DNA from: Flavobacterium taihuense
GTDB lineage: Bacteria; Bacteroidota; Bacteroidia; Flavobacteriales; Flavobacteriaceae
DNA length: 64,000 nt
NCBI RefSeq assembly: GCF_019351435.1
Contig: NZ_JAHWYN010000015.1
Coordinates: 1-64,000, forward strand
Reading direction: 5' to 3'
A program made the translations under genes and the position numbers. The notes under the pieces were generated by a model, which was not told the DNA's origin, did no database searches, and saw nothing but the letters and a program-made list of their open reading frames with translations. Positions 25,439 to 34,975 of the stretch are shown piece after piece. Numbering within the stretch: the first letter of the stretch is position 1; the number at the start of each line of letters is the position of its first letter.

Positions 25439-26247
25439 GAGTTAAAAAGTATAAAATGTTGCTGATTTTGTGCGGTTGAAAATGGGTTGATTTTTTGTAA
25501 ATCAGTTACATCAAAGAAGGATACATTTCGAATGTATTTGAAAGCGATTTTGTAAAAATCATCATCTTCAGAAATGGTTCCTAATAATTCCAATTTGAAA
25601 CTTTCGGGATTCATATTTAACTGCTCGGCTGTAAAAAGCAAATAGTAAATAAAATCCTCTGGCGTTTTATATTCGAAGGAATTGAATAACAGTAATTTTT
25701 GGTTCTGAATCACGATAATTTCAAAATGTCCAGGGTTAAAGTGAACAATCATTTTCTTAGTGTCATTGTTTTTGGAAGCATCCAAAAGCCTGGAAACCAA
25801 AATGGTATTGGCGTGTTTGTAATCGAAAGCGCCAAATTGATCTATGAAAAAGTTATTGATATTCACATACGGAATATAAACCGCATTCATTTGATAATTG
25901 GTGATTTCATCAAATGCAAAAAAATCGGTTTCAAAAACTTTGGTATTGTATTGCAAATAACTACCTAAAAAATGTTCATCAAATAGAGCAGTAGGAACAA
26001 ACGTTGATAGATTATTGTTGTGAATTACCTGAATTTCATCATAACTGTCATTCAGTTCTGGATAATTTCGAAAAGCATCCGAAAACAATTCCTCAATCTT
26101 GGTCGATTTATGAAAAGTATCAAAACGAATTTCATTTACAGATACAATCCTATTATGAAGCGTGTCAAAGCAACAAAACGAAAGCCCAGTGAGTGAAACT
26201 TGAATAGAAAGTTTTTTGTATTTCTTATCGGTTATAATAGTATTCAT
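25435..26247 (-). CDS. DUF3822-family protein
   Basis: This 270-residue protein matches DUF3822, a Bacteroidota family with an actin/hexokinase-like fold resembling type IV pilus PilM. Recognisable parts are KKLSIQVSLTGLSFCCFD, IEELFSDAF, VFETDFFAFDEI and NQKLLLFNSFEYKTPEDFIYYLLFTAEQLNMNP. Its stop overlaps rsmD's start by 4 bp on the minus strand. The linkage to rsmD suggests coordinated expression, not a known complex. Function unknown. Confidence 0.85.
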   Translation of the reverse strand: MNTIITDKKYKKLSIQVSLTGLSFCCFDTLHNRIVSVNEIRFDTFHKSTKIEELFSDAFRNYPELNDSYDEIQVIHNNNLSTFVPTALFDEHFLGSYLQYNTKVFETDFFAFDEITNYQMNAVYIPYVNINNFFIDQFGAFDYKHANTILVSRLLDASKNNDTKKMIVHFNPGHFEIIVIQNQKLLLFNSFEYKTPEDFIYYLLFTAEQLNMNPESFKLELLGTISEDDDFYKIAFKYIRNVSFFDVTDLQKINPFSTAQNQQHFILFNS

Positions 26248-26420
26248 AGTATTTTTTTCAACATTGCAAACTTACAAATTAAAAAGCAATAGGCAATAGG
26301 CTATAAGCTGTAGGCTTTATTACTGAACTCTTGCTTAGAGCTTATTGTTTAAAGCATAAATAAAATTGATTTTTGAAATTGCCATTGAAATAGCCTTACT
26401 TTGCAATCAAAATATACCCA

Positions 26421-27845
26421 ATGAATTCCTCCTCATTTTACAGCTATTTACAGAAAAAATTTCCTTTTCAGCCAACGTACAATCAGGATATTTTTTTTCA
26501 AAAAATAGCTATTTTCTTGACCGATACTCATAATGAAACGATTTTTGTACTGAAAGGATATGCGGGAACTGGAAAAACGACGGTTATTTCAACAATTGTT
26601 AACAGTCTATTAGAGATTAACAAAAAATATGTTTTGCTTGCTCCGACAGGGCGTGCGGCAAAAGTAATTGCCAATTATTCAAACAAACCCGCTTTTACGA
26701 TTCACAAAAAAATTTATTTTCCGAAAAAAAATTCAGGGGGAGGCGTGTCTTTTACTTTACAACAAAACAAACATAAAAATACCATTTTCATTGTCGATGA
26801 AGCTTCGATGATTTCTAACACCAATTCGGATTCTAAATTGTATGAAAACGGCTCCTTACTTGATGATTTGATTTCGTATGTATATTCGGGAACCAATTGC
26901 AAGATGCTACTTTTGGGTGATACAGCGCAATTGCCACCTGTGAATTTAGATATAAGCCCCGCTTTGGATATTCATACGCTGAGTATAAATTACAACAAAG
27001 AAGTTGAATATATTGAACTCGACGAAGTAATGCGTCAGGAAGAAAACTCCGGGATTTTGCATAATGCTACAGAACTACGTGAATTATTACAGGATACTTT
27101 TATAACCGAGTTTAAATTCAATGTTCGAAAATTCAAAGACATTGTTCGTTTAGTTGATGGGTATGATATTCAGGATGCAATTCATTCGGCTTACAGCAAT
27201 TTCAGTATCGAAGACACGGCTTTTATTGTTCGTTCCAACAAAAGAGCGAATCAATACAATGAGCAAATCCGAACCAAAATCCTAGATAAAGAAAGCGAAC
27301 TCTCCACAGGCGATTTCCTGATGGTGGTGAAGAATAATTATTTTTGGCTAAAAGATTCGGATGAAGCGGGATTTATTGCCAATGGTGATATTATCGAAGT
27401 TCTAGAAATGTTTGGCATTAAAGAATTATACGGTTTTAAATTTGCCAAAGTAAAAATACGAATGATTGATTATCCCGATCAGAAACCTTTTGAAACCGTG
27501 CTTTTGATGGATACTATAAAAAGTGAATCACCGTCTTTGACTTTCGAGGAATCCAATCGTTTGTATCAAGAAGTGATGAAAGATTATGAAAACGAAACTA
27601 CCAAATATAAAAAGTTTCAGAAAGTAAAGGAAAACGAATATTTCAATGCCTTGCAAGTCAAATTCTCGTATGCTATTACCTGTCATAAATCGCAAGGAGG
27701 GCAGTGGAACACCGTTTTTATAGAGCAACCGTATTTACCAAATGGCATTGACAGAGATTACATCCGATGGCTCTATACCGCTATGACAAGAGCCAAAAAT
27801 AAGTTATATTTGATAGGCTTTAAGGATGAAAGTTTTACAGAATAA
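26421..27845 (+). CDS. RecD-like ATP-dependent DNA helicase
   Basis: This 474-residue SF1 helicase has a Walker A in VLKGYAGTGKTTVIS, a Walker B in IFIVDEASMIS, later helicase motifs (LLLGDTAQLPPV and YAITCHKSQGGQWNTVFIEQ) and a C-terminal UvrD-like motif (YTAMTRAKNKLYLIG). It resembles short RecD2/AAA_30 helicases. It probably works in DNA repair or recombination alone, without RecB or RecC. It is the first gene of a likely plus-strand run with a VOC protein, a dioxygenase and kdsB. Confidence 0.88.
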   Translation: MNSSSFYSYLQKKFPFQPTYNQDIFFQKIAIFLTDTHNETIFVLKGYAGTGKTTVISTIVNSLLEINKKYVLLAPTGRAAKVIANYSNKPAFTIHKKIYFPKKNSGGGVSFTLQQNKHKNTIFIVDEASMISNTNSDSKLYENGSLLDDLISYVYSGTNCKMLLLGDTAQLPPVNLDISPALDIHTLSINYNKEVEYIELDEVMRQEENSGILHNATELRELLQDTFITEFKFNVRKFKDIVRLVDGYDIQDAIHSAYSNFSIEDTAFIVRSNKRANQYNEQIRTKILDKESELSTGDFLMVVKNNYFWLKDSDEAGFIANGDIIEVLEMFGIKELYGFKFAKVKIRMIDYPDQKPFETVLLMDTIKSESPSLTFEESNRLYQEVMKDYENETTKYKKFQKVKENEYFNALQVKFSYAITCHKSQGGQWNTVFIEQPYLPNGIDRDYIRWLYTAMTRAKNKLYLIGFKDESFTE

Positions 27846-27856
27846 AACAATAAAAA

Positions 27857-28255
27857 ATGAAACAAAAAATTGCTCATATTGCATTGCTCGTAGGTGATTA
27901 TGATGATGCCATTACATTTTATACTCAAAAATTACATTTTGATTTAATAGAAGATATTAAACTAAGTGAAGACAAACGTTGGGTTTTGATAGCACCAAAG
28001 GAAACAGTGGGGTTCAGCTTGCTTTTAGCAAAAGCCGACAATGAAGAGCAAAAAACTAGGGTAGGAAATCAAACTGGAGGGAGAGTTTTTTTATTTCTAA
28101 ATACAGATGATTTTGAGAGAGATTATCAAAATTTAATAGACAATAAAGTAGCAATTATTAGAAAGCCAATAGAGCAAGCTTATGGAAAAGTAGCTGTATT
28201 TGCTGACTTATATGGCAATTTATGGGATTTAATTGAACGAAAAGAGATTTTGTAA
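27857..28255 (+). CDS. VOC (glyoxalase/dioxygenase superfamily) protein
   Basis: This 132-residue protein has a single vicinal oxygen chelate domain, with AHIALLVGDYDDAITFYTQKLHFDLIED at the start, VGFSLLLAKADN in the middle and KVAVFADLYGNLWDLIERK at the end. VOC proteins bind a metal ion and act on varied small substrates. The identity of the substrate is not visible. It is 11 bp after the helicase and 12 bp before the dioxygenase, so the three are probably co-transcribed. Confidence 0.85.
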   Translation: MKQKIAHIALLVGDYDDAITFYTQKLHFDLIEDIKLSEDKRWVLIAPKETVGFSLLLAKADNEEQKTRVGNQTGGRVFLFLNTDDFERDYQNLIDNKVAIIRKPIEQAYGKVAVFADLYGNLWDLIERKEIL

Positions 28256-28267
28256 AAGCTTTTTATC

Positions 28268-29101
28268 ATGAATAATTTAAACGATTTACATAAGATTTCA
28301 GGTTCATTTTCAAATACTGAAAAAATGCCTGTTTTGTTTTTGGGACATGGAAGTCCAATGAACGCCATTGAAGAAAATCAATTTGTTACTGGTTTTAGAA
28401 ATTTGGCAAAAACTTTGCCCAAACCAAATGCTATTTTGTGTATTTCGGCGCATTGGTTTACCAACGGGACCAAAGTTACAGCGATGGAAATACCGCGAAC
28501 GATTCATGATTTTGGAGGTTTCCCTCAAGAATTATTTGACGTACAATACCCAGTAAAAGGAAGTCCTGAATTAGCTACTGCAACACAAGAATTATTATTG
28601 CCAACAGTAGTAGAATTAGATCACCATTGGGGGTTAGACCATGGAGCTTGGAGTGTAATTAAACATTTATATCCAGATGCCGATATACCTGTAATTCAGA
28701 TGAGTATTGATTATACTAAATCAGGACAATATCATTTTGAATTGGCACAAAAATTAAGTGCATTACGAACCAAAGGAATCCTGATTGTAGGCAGTGGCAA
28801 TATTATTCATAATTTGAGAATGGTCGATTTTAGAAATATCAATACGGATAATTACGGTTATGATTGGGCTGTTGAAGCCAGAGCTGTTATAAATAATTAT
28901 TTGTTGGATGAAAATTTCCAACCACTTATTGATTTTGAAAAGCAAAGCAAAGCTTTCCAATTGTCGATTCCGACACCCGAACATTATTTACCCTTGATTT
29001 ATACCTTGGGATTAAAAGGAAAATCAGAGGAATTAAGTTTGTTTAATGATAAATTGGTAGCTGGTTCGTTGAGTATGACATCAGTGAAGATTTCGAATTA
29101 G
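28268..29101 (+). CDS. ygiD: 4,5-DOPA extradiol dioxygenase-like (YgiD)
   Basis: This 277-residue protein is of the LigB/YgiD family. FLGHGSPMNAIEENQF gives the N-terminal metal His; SAHWFTNG and HHWGLDHGAW add further metal and active-site His. YgiD from E. coli cleaves DOPA, though the physiological substrate is unsettled. The start at 28268 keeps the KMPVLFLGHGSPMN segment after a short helix. It follows the VOC gene by 12 bp and ends 57 bp before kdsB. Confidence 0.82.
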   Translation: MNNLNDLHKISGSFSNTEKMPVLFLGHGSPMNAIEENQFVTGFRNLAKTLPKPNAILCISAHWFTNGTKVTAMEIPRTIHDFGGFPQELFDVQYPVKGSPELATATQELLLPTVVELDHHWGLDHGAWSVIKHLYPDADIPVIQMSIDYTKSGQYHFELAQKLSALRTKGILIVGSGNIIHNLRMVDFRNINTDNYGYDWAVEARAVINNYLLDENFQPLIDFEKQSKAFQLSIPTPEHYLPLIYTLGLKGKSEELSLFNDKLVAGSLSMTSVKISN

Positions 29102-29158
29102 TTTAAGATTATAAAAACATAAATTTGAAATTAAATTTAAAAAGAAGAATAAATAAAA

Positions 29159-29884
29159 ATGAAAATAATAGCAGTCATTCCCGCCCGTTACGCATCTACA
29201 AGATTTCCAGCAAAATTGATGCAGGATTTGGGAGGCAAAACGGTAATTTTAAGAACCTATGAAGCGGCCATAAACACTCAACTATTTGATGACGTATTTG
29301 TGGTAACCGATTCAGATTTGATTTTTGATGAAATTGTTTCCAATGGTGGAAAAGCCATTCGAAGCATTAACGAACACGAATCGGGGAGTGATCGAATTGC
29401 CGAAGCTGTAGAAAATCTAGATGTAGATATTGTTGTCAATGTTCAGGGAGATGAACCTTTCATTGACAAAGTTCCCTTAGCAAAAGTGATTGACGTTTTT
29501 AGAAATGACAAAACAAAGCAAGTTGATTTGGCTTCTTTAATGCGAGAAATAAAAGAGGAAGACGAAATTAACAATCCCAATAATGTTAAAGTAGTTGTGG
29601 ATCAAAACGGATTTGCTTTGTATTTTTCGCGCTCGGTAATTCCCTATCCACGAGAGAAAAACGTAGGTGTTCGTTATATGCAGCACATCGGAATTTATGC
29701 TTTTAGAAAACAAGCGCTGTTGGATTTTTACAGCTTACCGATGAAATCTTTGGAAGCCTCCGAAAAACTGGAGCAGTTACGCTATCTCGAATTTGGAAAA
29801 CGAATCAAGATGGTAGAAACCGCTCACGTAGGAATTGGAATTGATACTCCAGAAGATTTAGAAAAAGCGAGAACGATGATTTAA
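29159..29884 (+). CDS. kdsB: 3-deoxy-manno-octulosonate cytidylyltransferase
   Basis: This 241-residue enzyme activates Kdo as CMP-Kdo for lipid A/LPS core. The sequence has the nucleotidyltransferase opening [15 protein letters not shown], then [34 protein letters not shown] and [10 protein letters not shown], all KdsB landmarks. It is the last gene of the helicase-VOC-dioxygenase-kdsB run. Its convergent neighbour starts 2 bp after it. Confidence 0.95.
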   Translation: MKIIAVIPARYASTRFPAKLMQDLGGKTVILRTYEAAINTQLFDDVFVVTDSDLIFDEIVSNGGKAIRSINEHESGSDRIAEAVENLDVDIVVNVQGDEPFIDKVPLAKVIDVFRNDKTKQVDLASLMREIKEEDEINNPNNVKVVVDQNGFALYFSRSVIPYPREKNVGVRYMQHIGIYAFRKQALLDFYSLPMKSLEASEKLEQLRYLEFGKRIKMVETAHVGIGIDTPEDLEKARTMI

Positions 29885-29885
29885 A

Positions 29886-30596
29886 TCAATCTGGATTTTC
29901 GTGATCAAAGTACCCTTTTGCTTTAATTTTAGAAGAAAAGAAATTAAGAAAAAGAACAACAAAAAACAGAAAGAGTAAAGCTTGTGTAGTCACCAGAAAT
30001 TTTCCAATAGTTGTGACAGGATGATAATCACCATATCCTATTGATGAAGAAGTAATAATACTAAAATAAATAGCATCAAACCAATGTAAAAAAGGTTTGT
30101 TTAAATAATTATCACAGGAATACAAAACAGCAAAGGCAAACGAAATCTCCAGATAATTAAAGAAAAGCAAAAGCATGGATCGTTTATAAGACCGAGGTCG
30201 GGAAAACATATCCGATGCAAAAATGAGTGTTGGAATATAAAAAACTGTTTCTAAAAAAACATAAATTAAGATACCGATGACCCAATGATAGACTTGCCAA
30301 TGGTTAATCAATATCAAAAGAGGAAACCAAACTTTGAGTAAAACATAAAAATCAACAGCTAAATCTTCATATTCAACTCCTTTTTTATTGGCTAAATATT
30401 TGATGTAAATTCCAGGAAAAAGTAATTGAGAAGAGGAGAGAAGCAAGCGAACAATTTTTTCTAATCCATTATCGTCTTCGTGGTCATTATTCCAAATCGC
30501 TTTAATGTTTTGAAAACGTTTTTCTAGAGGATTAAATTTTGATTTTGGCCCTCTAGTTGCTTTCCCCAACAATAATTTTTTGAGAATATTTTTCAT
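29886..30596 (-). CDS. potassium-channel-like (ion transport 2) protein
   Basis: The ATG at 30596 (MKNILKKLLLG) gives 236 residues; the ORF start at 30653 adds an unlikely 19-residue leader. A C-terminal pore module carries the selectivity filter SIGYGD (SSSIGYGDYHPV) with a P-loop and a flanking inner helix (FLVTTQALLFLFFVVLFLNFF). Additional transmembrane helices lie upstream. No RCK/TrkA-N domain is visible, so it is a small pore protein of uncertain gating. The selectivity filter supports K+. Confidence 0.78.
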   Translation of the reverse strand: MKNILKKLLLGKATRGPKSKFNPLEKRFQNIKAIWNNDHEDDNGLEKIVRLLLSSSQLLFPGIYIKYLANKKGVEYEDLAVDFYVLLKVWFPLLILINHWQVYHWVIGILIYVFLETVFYIPTLIFASDMFSRPRSYKRSMLLLFFNYLEISFAFAVLYSCDNYLNKPFLHWFDAIYFSIITSSSIGYGDYHPVTTIGKFLVTTQALLFLFFVVLFLNFFSSKIKAKGYFDHENPD

Positions 30597-30720
30597 CAGA
30601 TTTGTAATTGAATACTTTAGAAAGATACAAAAAATAAAGGTATTTTGTCTCAATTAAGCTTAAAAAACACAGTCGGTGACAATTATTGCTTAGTAATAAA
30701 AACTGTTCATTCTGAAAACA

Positions 30721-30757
30721 AAAAAAATACTCAACCACTGATGATTGAGCATTTTTT
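30721..30757 (-). terminator. terminator after the GH3 gene
   Basis: On the minus strand GCTCAATCATCAGTGGTTGAGT forms a stem followed by a long T run, just past the GH3 stop. Confidence 0.7.
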
Positions 30758-30780
30758 GTTAAACCAGTTTTGTAACTCAT

Positions 30781-32655
30781 TTAATAATGCAATCCAAAAC
30801 CAAAAGGATACAAGGGATCTTTTGAATCATAAGGAACATCTTCTTTTTGATTTCTGACCGCCTCCATTGAAGAAGGCAACTCAAAAGGCAACTTACCTTC
30901 GGGTTTGGCAATTCCAAACACAACATCCAAGAGGGCTGCATCACTTGCCCCATAATTTCCAAAAACATCTTTCGCAGCACTATTGATTTCAGGAAATACA
31001 GCAGGACGATCCAAATAAATATCAACAATTGTTGGTACTGTTTTGCAAAGCGCCAAAACATCCTCTAAATCCTTTCCTTTAAAATCCAAGTCGCCGTGAT
31101 GAAATCCTTTGGCAAACGGATTGTCCGTGTCAAGAGGAACCCAAGGCGTATTCAAACGAATAATGGCAATATCGGCCTGCTCTGGTAAATCAACAATAAT
31201 GCCATATTGGGAAGCAATTTTTGGATTTATATTTTTAACATAAATTTTTAATTTACTCGAAACTGCTAATGGCAATTTTAAATCATTTTTCAATAATGTC
31301 ATCGAACGACGCTGCGTATCTTCTCCTAATTTTTTGAAATCGGCACGACCTACTACTTTTGTTGCATTATCTACATCAATATAAGGATTGTCAAACAGAC
31401 CCAAAATAAATTTTTGGCGCAACAATCTTCTAACTGATTGATCAATTCTGGATTCTTTAATTTTTCCTTCTTTTACTAATTGTACAATATATTGAGGGCA
31501 ATTTTCTCCACCAAATTGGTCACAACCTGCATCAATTATCTTTTTTACTCGTTCAATTTCGCTAAGATTTTCAACTCCCCAAGCTCTTGCAGGCCATATT
31601 ACAGCTCCCATATGTGTATCCGAAACCAGACCCCAATCGGTACAAACCACACCATCAAACTTATATTTCTCACGAAGTAATCTGGTTATTATGTCTTTAT
31701 TATAGGAGAACCCAACATTTTCTGAAGTTTGATCGGTTGGCACTCCATAGTACGGCATAATACAAGCAGTATTTGCTTTGAATGCTGCTTCAAACGGAAT
31801 TAAATGATAATTGAAATTTTTTCCAGGATAGACTTGACCTTTTTGATATTGAAAATGGGGATCCAAACCTTCCTTTTGTGGACCACCACCCGAAAAATGC
31901 TTCGTCATACATGCCACACTAGTAGTACCTAATTGATTTCCTTGAAAACCTAAAATATAGGCCTGTATCATTCTTGCCGATAGATTAGCATCTTCTCCAA
32001 AAGTTCCGCTTACACGAGGCCAACGTGGTTCGGTAGCTAAATCAGCCATTGGATGCAAAGCCTCTCGAATTCCAACTGCCAGATATTCTTGGCGAGCAAT
32101 ATCTCCAAACTTTTGAGTTAATACTGGATCGTTTATAGCCGCAAAACCCAATTGCTCTGGCCATTGCGAAAAACCATTGGCTTCCATCGCAAATACATTA
32201 TTACTAAAATAATGACGAGGATCTGAGGCTATGGTAACAGGAATTCCAAGTCTTGATTCTTCAGCCACTTTTTGGATGGCATTATAACCCATTGCCAATT
32301 CTTTTACTCCAGGAGCTTGCCAATAATTAAAATGATTCATTTTTTTATTGACAATCAAATCCCGCGCTGAAGGAATTCTGGACGCCATTCCCGTTGCTCC
32401 CTCTTGTTTATCGATACTTCCGTCAGTATTAATAAGTGTACCGTTAATGAACATCATTCCAGCCTTTTCATCTATGTTCATTAGTGAAATGAGGTTATCA
32501 ATTCGATTTTCTATAGGTAGTTTTATATTTTCATACGGATCCATTTTACCGTTTTTATTGAGATCTCTATATTTTGGAGGATCAATAAATGATATCGAAA
32601 CAAAGCCTGTCACAAACAATGTTGAGATAAAAAGAGGTTTGAATTTACTTTTCAT
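30781..32655 (-). CDS. glycoside hydrolase family 3, beta-glucosidase-like, short form
   Basis: This 624-residue protein has a hydrophobic N-terminus (possible signal, MKSKFKPLFISTLFVTGFVSISF). The GH3 N-terminal barrel is visible, with the nucleophile Asp in the SDWG-like VCTDWGLV, plus the KHFSGGGPQKEGLD motif. The C-terminal alpha/beta domain includes LGEDTQRRSMTLLKND and a PFELPSS ending. No fibronectin III domain is appended, unlike many 750-residue family members. It could cleave beta-glucosides, xylosides or other glycans; the sugar cannot be read here. A clear terminator follows and no polysaccharide utilisation locus is adjacent. Confidence 0.82.
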   Translation of the reverse strand: MKSKFKPLFISTLFVTGFVSISFIDPPKYRDLNKNGKMDPYENIKLPIENRIDNLISLMNIDEKAGMMFINGTLINTDGSIDKQEGATGMASRIPSARDLIVNKKMNHFNYWQAPGVKELAMGYNAIQKVAEESRLGIPVTIASDPRHYFSNNVFAMEANGFSQWPEQLGFAAINDPVLTQKFGDIARQEYLAVGIREALHPMADLATEPRWPRVSGTFGEDANLSARMIQAYILGFQGNQLGTTSVACMTKHFSGGGPQKEGLDPHFQYQKGQVYPGKNFNYHLIPFEAAFKANTACIMPYYGVPTDQTSENVGFSYNKDIITRLLREKYKFDGVVCTDWGLVSDTHMGAVIWPARAWGVENLSEIERVKKIIDAGCDQFGGENCPQYIVQLVKEGKIKESRIDQSVRRLLRQKFILGLFDNPYIDVDNATKVVGRADFKKLGEDTQRRSMTLLKNDLKLPLAVSSKLKIYVKNINPKIASQYGIIVDLPEQADIAIIRLNTPWVPLDTDNPFAKGFHHGDLDFKGKDLEDVLALCKTVPTIVDIYLDRPAVFPEINSAAKDVFGNYGASDAALLDVVFGIAKPEGKLPFELPSSMEAVRNQKEDVPYDSKDPLYPFGFGLHY

Positions 32656-32823
32656 TTAAATATGAATTAAATTATTACAATGTGTTATTTCGACACAATG
32701 TACAAACAATTATTTAATTATAAATAAAAAACAAATATAAAACTTTGAATAATAGAAAATTATGAGATTTAAATTACGAATAACACTGCTGTTTTAGCTT
32801 TAAATTATTCAGAAAATGCATTG

Positions 32824-33489
32824 CTAATTTAATTTTTCAATAATAATTAATTCATTATGCAATTCAATTCTGGGTATCGATTGAATATTGAAGTTAATAT
32901 CATTGAAATCTTTGATGAAATTTTGGTTTCTAAAATTGTCTCCAGCCGTTAAACACATCGTATTAAAAAGTACAACACCCTTATTTTTAAGTAAAAAACA
33001 AATTCTATTAATAAAAAATTTTTCAAATAAAAAATTTGGCATAGTGGTATCTTGAAATATATCGATAACAATCAAATCATAACGGTCTTTAGTTTTCAAT
33101 ACAAACTCAAAAGCATCGTCAATGACAATATTTAAATTTTCTATTTCATTCAGTTTGAAGTATTCATTGGCTATTTTTATAATATCCGCATCGATATCAA
33201 CCCCTGTGATTTGACCTTTAAAATGAATTTCGTCTACCAACGTTTTAATGACACTCCCGCCAGCAACCCCGAGAACAAGGGCATGCTCCATTTTTGCAAT
33301 TCTTTCAAATCCAAAATGCTTTAGTCCTTTTCTTAATATACGCTGCAAGCTGCCGTAGGAATAATTAGTATTTTCAGAATCAAGTACTAATTCACCATTT
33401 GCCCAAGTGACCTCGATGGTTTTACTTAAAGTTGATTTCGTTTTATATATTTTAATTGGAATAATATAACTTAATAATTTACGCAGCAT
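32824..33489 (-). CDS. spermidine-synthase-like methyltransferase-fold protein
   Basis: This 221-residue protein has a Rossmann SAM/dcSAM-binding core, with ALVLGVAGGSVIKTLVDEI, ITGVDIDADIIKIANEYF and DAFEFV, and the DIFQD segment found in spermidine synthase-like proteins. The family members with true aminopropyltransferase activity carry a conserved Asp gatekeeper; I cannot confirm it. It may be a methyltransferase instead. Located 870 bp after the GH3 start, it is likely transcribed separately. Confidence 0.72.
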   Translation of the reverse strand: MLRKLLSYIIPIKIYKTKSTLSKTIEVTWANGELVLDSENTNYSYGSLQRILRKGLKHFGFERIAKMEHALVLGVAGGSVIKTLVDEIHFKGQITGVDIDADIIKIANEYFKLNEIENLNIVIDDAFEFVLKTKDRYDLIVIDIFQDTTMPNFLFEKFFINRICFLLKNKGVVLFNTMCLTAGDNFRNQNFIKDFNDINFNIQSIPRIELHNELIIIEKLN

Positions 33490-33551
33490 TAATTTAGGTT
33501 TTTATCAAAAATAAGATAATAATTATTTAATTTGTATAAAATTGAAGACAA

Positions 33552-34106
33552 ATGAAGAAACAAATCTATAAATGGATTTTTGGTGATTTAATGGGCTGGA
33601 AAATAGAAGGAAGCTTAGATGAACAAATAAAAAAATCTGTATTGATGGTAATGCCACATACCAGTTGGCATGATTTTTATGTTGCCATTATTTGTAGAGG
33701 CGCAATAGGTATTGACATCAATTGGGTAGGAAAAAAAGAATTATTCCGTTTTCCTTTTGGGTATTTTTTCAAATCTTTAGGAGGTGCTCCACTGGATAGA
33801 ACTGGTGGATTAAACAAAGTAGAATCTATTGTTAGTATTTTTAACTCTAGAGAAATATTTAGATTAGGATTGTCGCCTGAAGGAACGCGCAAAAAAGTAG
33901 AACAGCTCAAAACCGGTTTTTATTACATCGCCCTAAAAGCAAATGTTCCAATCATTCCTGTGTCCATAAATTTTGAAAAAAAGATAGTAGCCTTTGGAAA
34001 TCCATTTTATCCAACAGGCACTATAGAATCCGATTTAACGATTTTGAACAAACATTTTATAAATGCCAAAGGAAAAATTCCAGAAAAGGGATTCAAAGTA
34101 ACTTAA
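33552..34106 (+). CDS. PlsC-like 1-acyl-glycerol-3-phosphate acyltransferase
   Basis: This 184-residue protein shows the acyltransferase motif H-x4-D as HTSWHDF near residues 36-41, then GSLGGAPLDR-like LGGAPLDRTGG and SPEGTR. This is the PlsC-type fold, short relative to E. coli PlsC (245), and lacks an N-terminal membrane segment. It could acylate lysophosphatidic acid or another lipid. Divergent from the spermidine-synthase-like gene (62 bp between starts). Confidence 0.83.
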   Translation: MKKQIYKWIFGDLMGWKIEGSLDEQIKKSVLMVMPHTSWHDFYVAIICRGAIGIDINWVGKKELFRFPFGYFFKSLGGAPLDRTGGLNKVESIVSIFNSREIFRLGLSPEGTRKKVEQLKTGFYYIALKANVPIIPVSINFEKKIVAFGNPFYPTGTIESDLTILNKHFINAKGKIPEKGFKVT

Positions 34107-34216
34107 ATTCCAACTTCGTGAGAATCTCCTAAAATATTTTTTTTTGATTCTTGGAAAGAATATTGAATTCTCAGTAATTTAGTACTATATAGCTTGAAAG
34201 CAGATTTTAAAATGAT

Positions 34217-34666
34217 TTAGCTGGTATATACTTTAAAAGTACCATTTTTATAAAAGAAGACAATTTTTTCTATTTCATCACAATTTTCGTTTTTGACAGA
34301 AGTTAAAATCTGTTTCATTTTGGTCTGATCATCATTTGACTCTTTCGAAGTTGGAATTTGAGAAAACAAATCGATTGGAGTAGAAGACTCTAAATTTGTA
34401 ATACCTATATTCGTATTTAAATTTTCAATTTCTACTGAATTTTTCGGAAAAATACCCTTACCATTCAATATCCAATACAGATCTACATCAGGGAAAAATT
34501 CAACAATTTTTAAGATGAAATCCAAACTTGGTTTGTTTCTGCCGGAGAGGAGGTGAGACATACTAGAACGTTGTACGCCTATTTTATCCGCAAAAGAGGA
34601 AGCGTTAAGGCTATAATAATCGAGTATAATCTCCAATCTTTTTATGAAATCATCTGTGTTCACCAT
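34217..34666 (-). CDS. XRE-family helix-turn-helix regulator
   Basis: This 149-residue protein has an N-terminal HTH_3 domain, about residues 5-65 (IILDYYSLNASSFADKIGVQRSSMSHLLSGRNKPSLDFILKIVEFFPDVDL), and a low-complexity C-terminal part (about 75-149) without a recognised ligand domain. The family usually represses its own promoter. The start codon lies inside a TTTACAAT sequence and several like half-sites lie upstream, which suggests autoregulation and control of the divergent M14 gene. Confidence 0.88.
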   Translation of the reverse strand: MVNTDDFIKRLEIILDYYSLNASSFADKIGVQRSSMSHLLSGRNKPSLDFILKIVEFFPDVDLYWILNGKGIFPKNSVEIENLNTNIGITNLESSTPIDLFSQIPTSKESNDDQTKMKQILTSVKNENCDEIEKIVFFYKNGTFKVYTS

Positions 34667-34961
34667 TGTAAATTGCGTTTCAAATTGATGTATTTACAAA
34701 TGTAATCAAAAGGACTGAGGCTACCTAATTCACAATGTTAAATTGGCTTATTATTCATTTTTCATTTAAAGCTATAGTGTCACTAATAAACATAATCAAT
34801 TGATATGTATTTGATTATATCCAATTTTAAAAAATAACGACTAATGGTTACATTAGTAATATTGCACTCAAACAAATGCTATGCAAACTGTTTACAAACT
34901 TAATTTTATATTAAATTTTATAATTTACAATTGTAAATATAAAGATGTTTACTTTTGTAAA
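34665..34961. promoter_or_regulatory. candidate operator cluster (six TTTACAA/TTGTAAA half-sites)
   Basis: TTGTAAA or TTTACAA occurs at 34666-34672, 34693-34699, 34891-34897, 34924-34930, 34931-34937 and 34955-34961. The pair at 34923-34938 is a perfect 16-bp palindrome, ATTTACAATTGTAAAT. They lie between the XRE regulator (one site overlaps its start codon) and the M14 peptidase. At the local base composition only about 0.2 would be expected by chance. The likely binder is the XRE protein. Confidence 0.6.
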
Positions 34962-34975
34962 TTAAATATTATAGC

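Noticed and set aside
26281..26345. AT-rich near-repetitive stretch (AGGCAATAGGCTATAAGC and similar) upstream of the helicase
   Set aside because: Only short, imperfect copies; no long arm pairing or defined unit, so it is simple low-complexity sequence.
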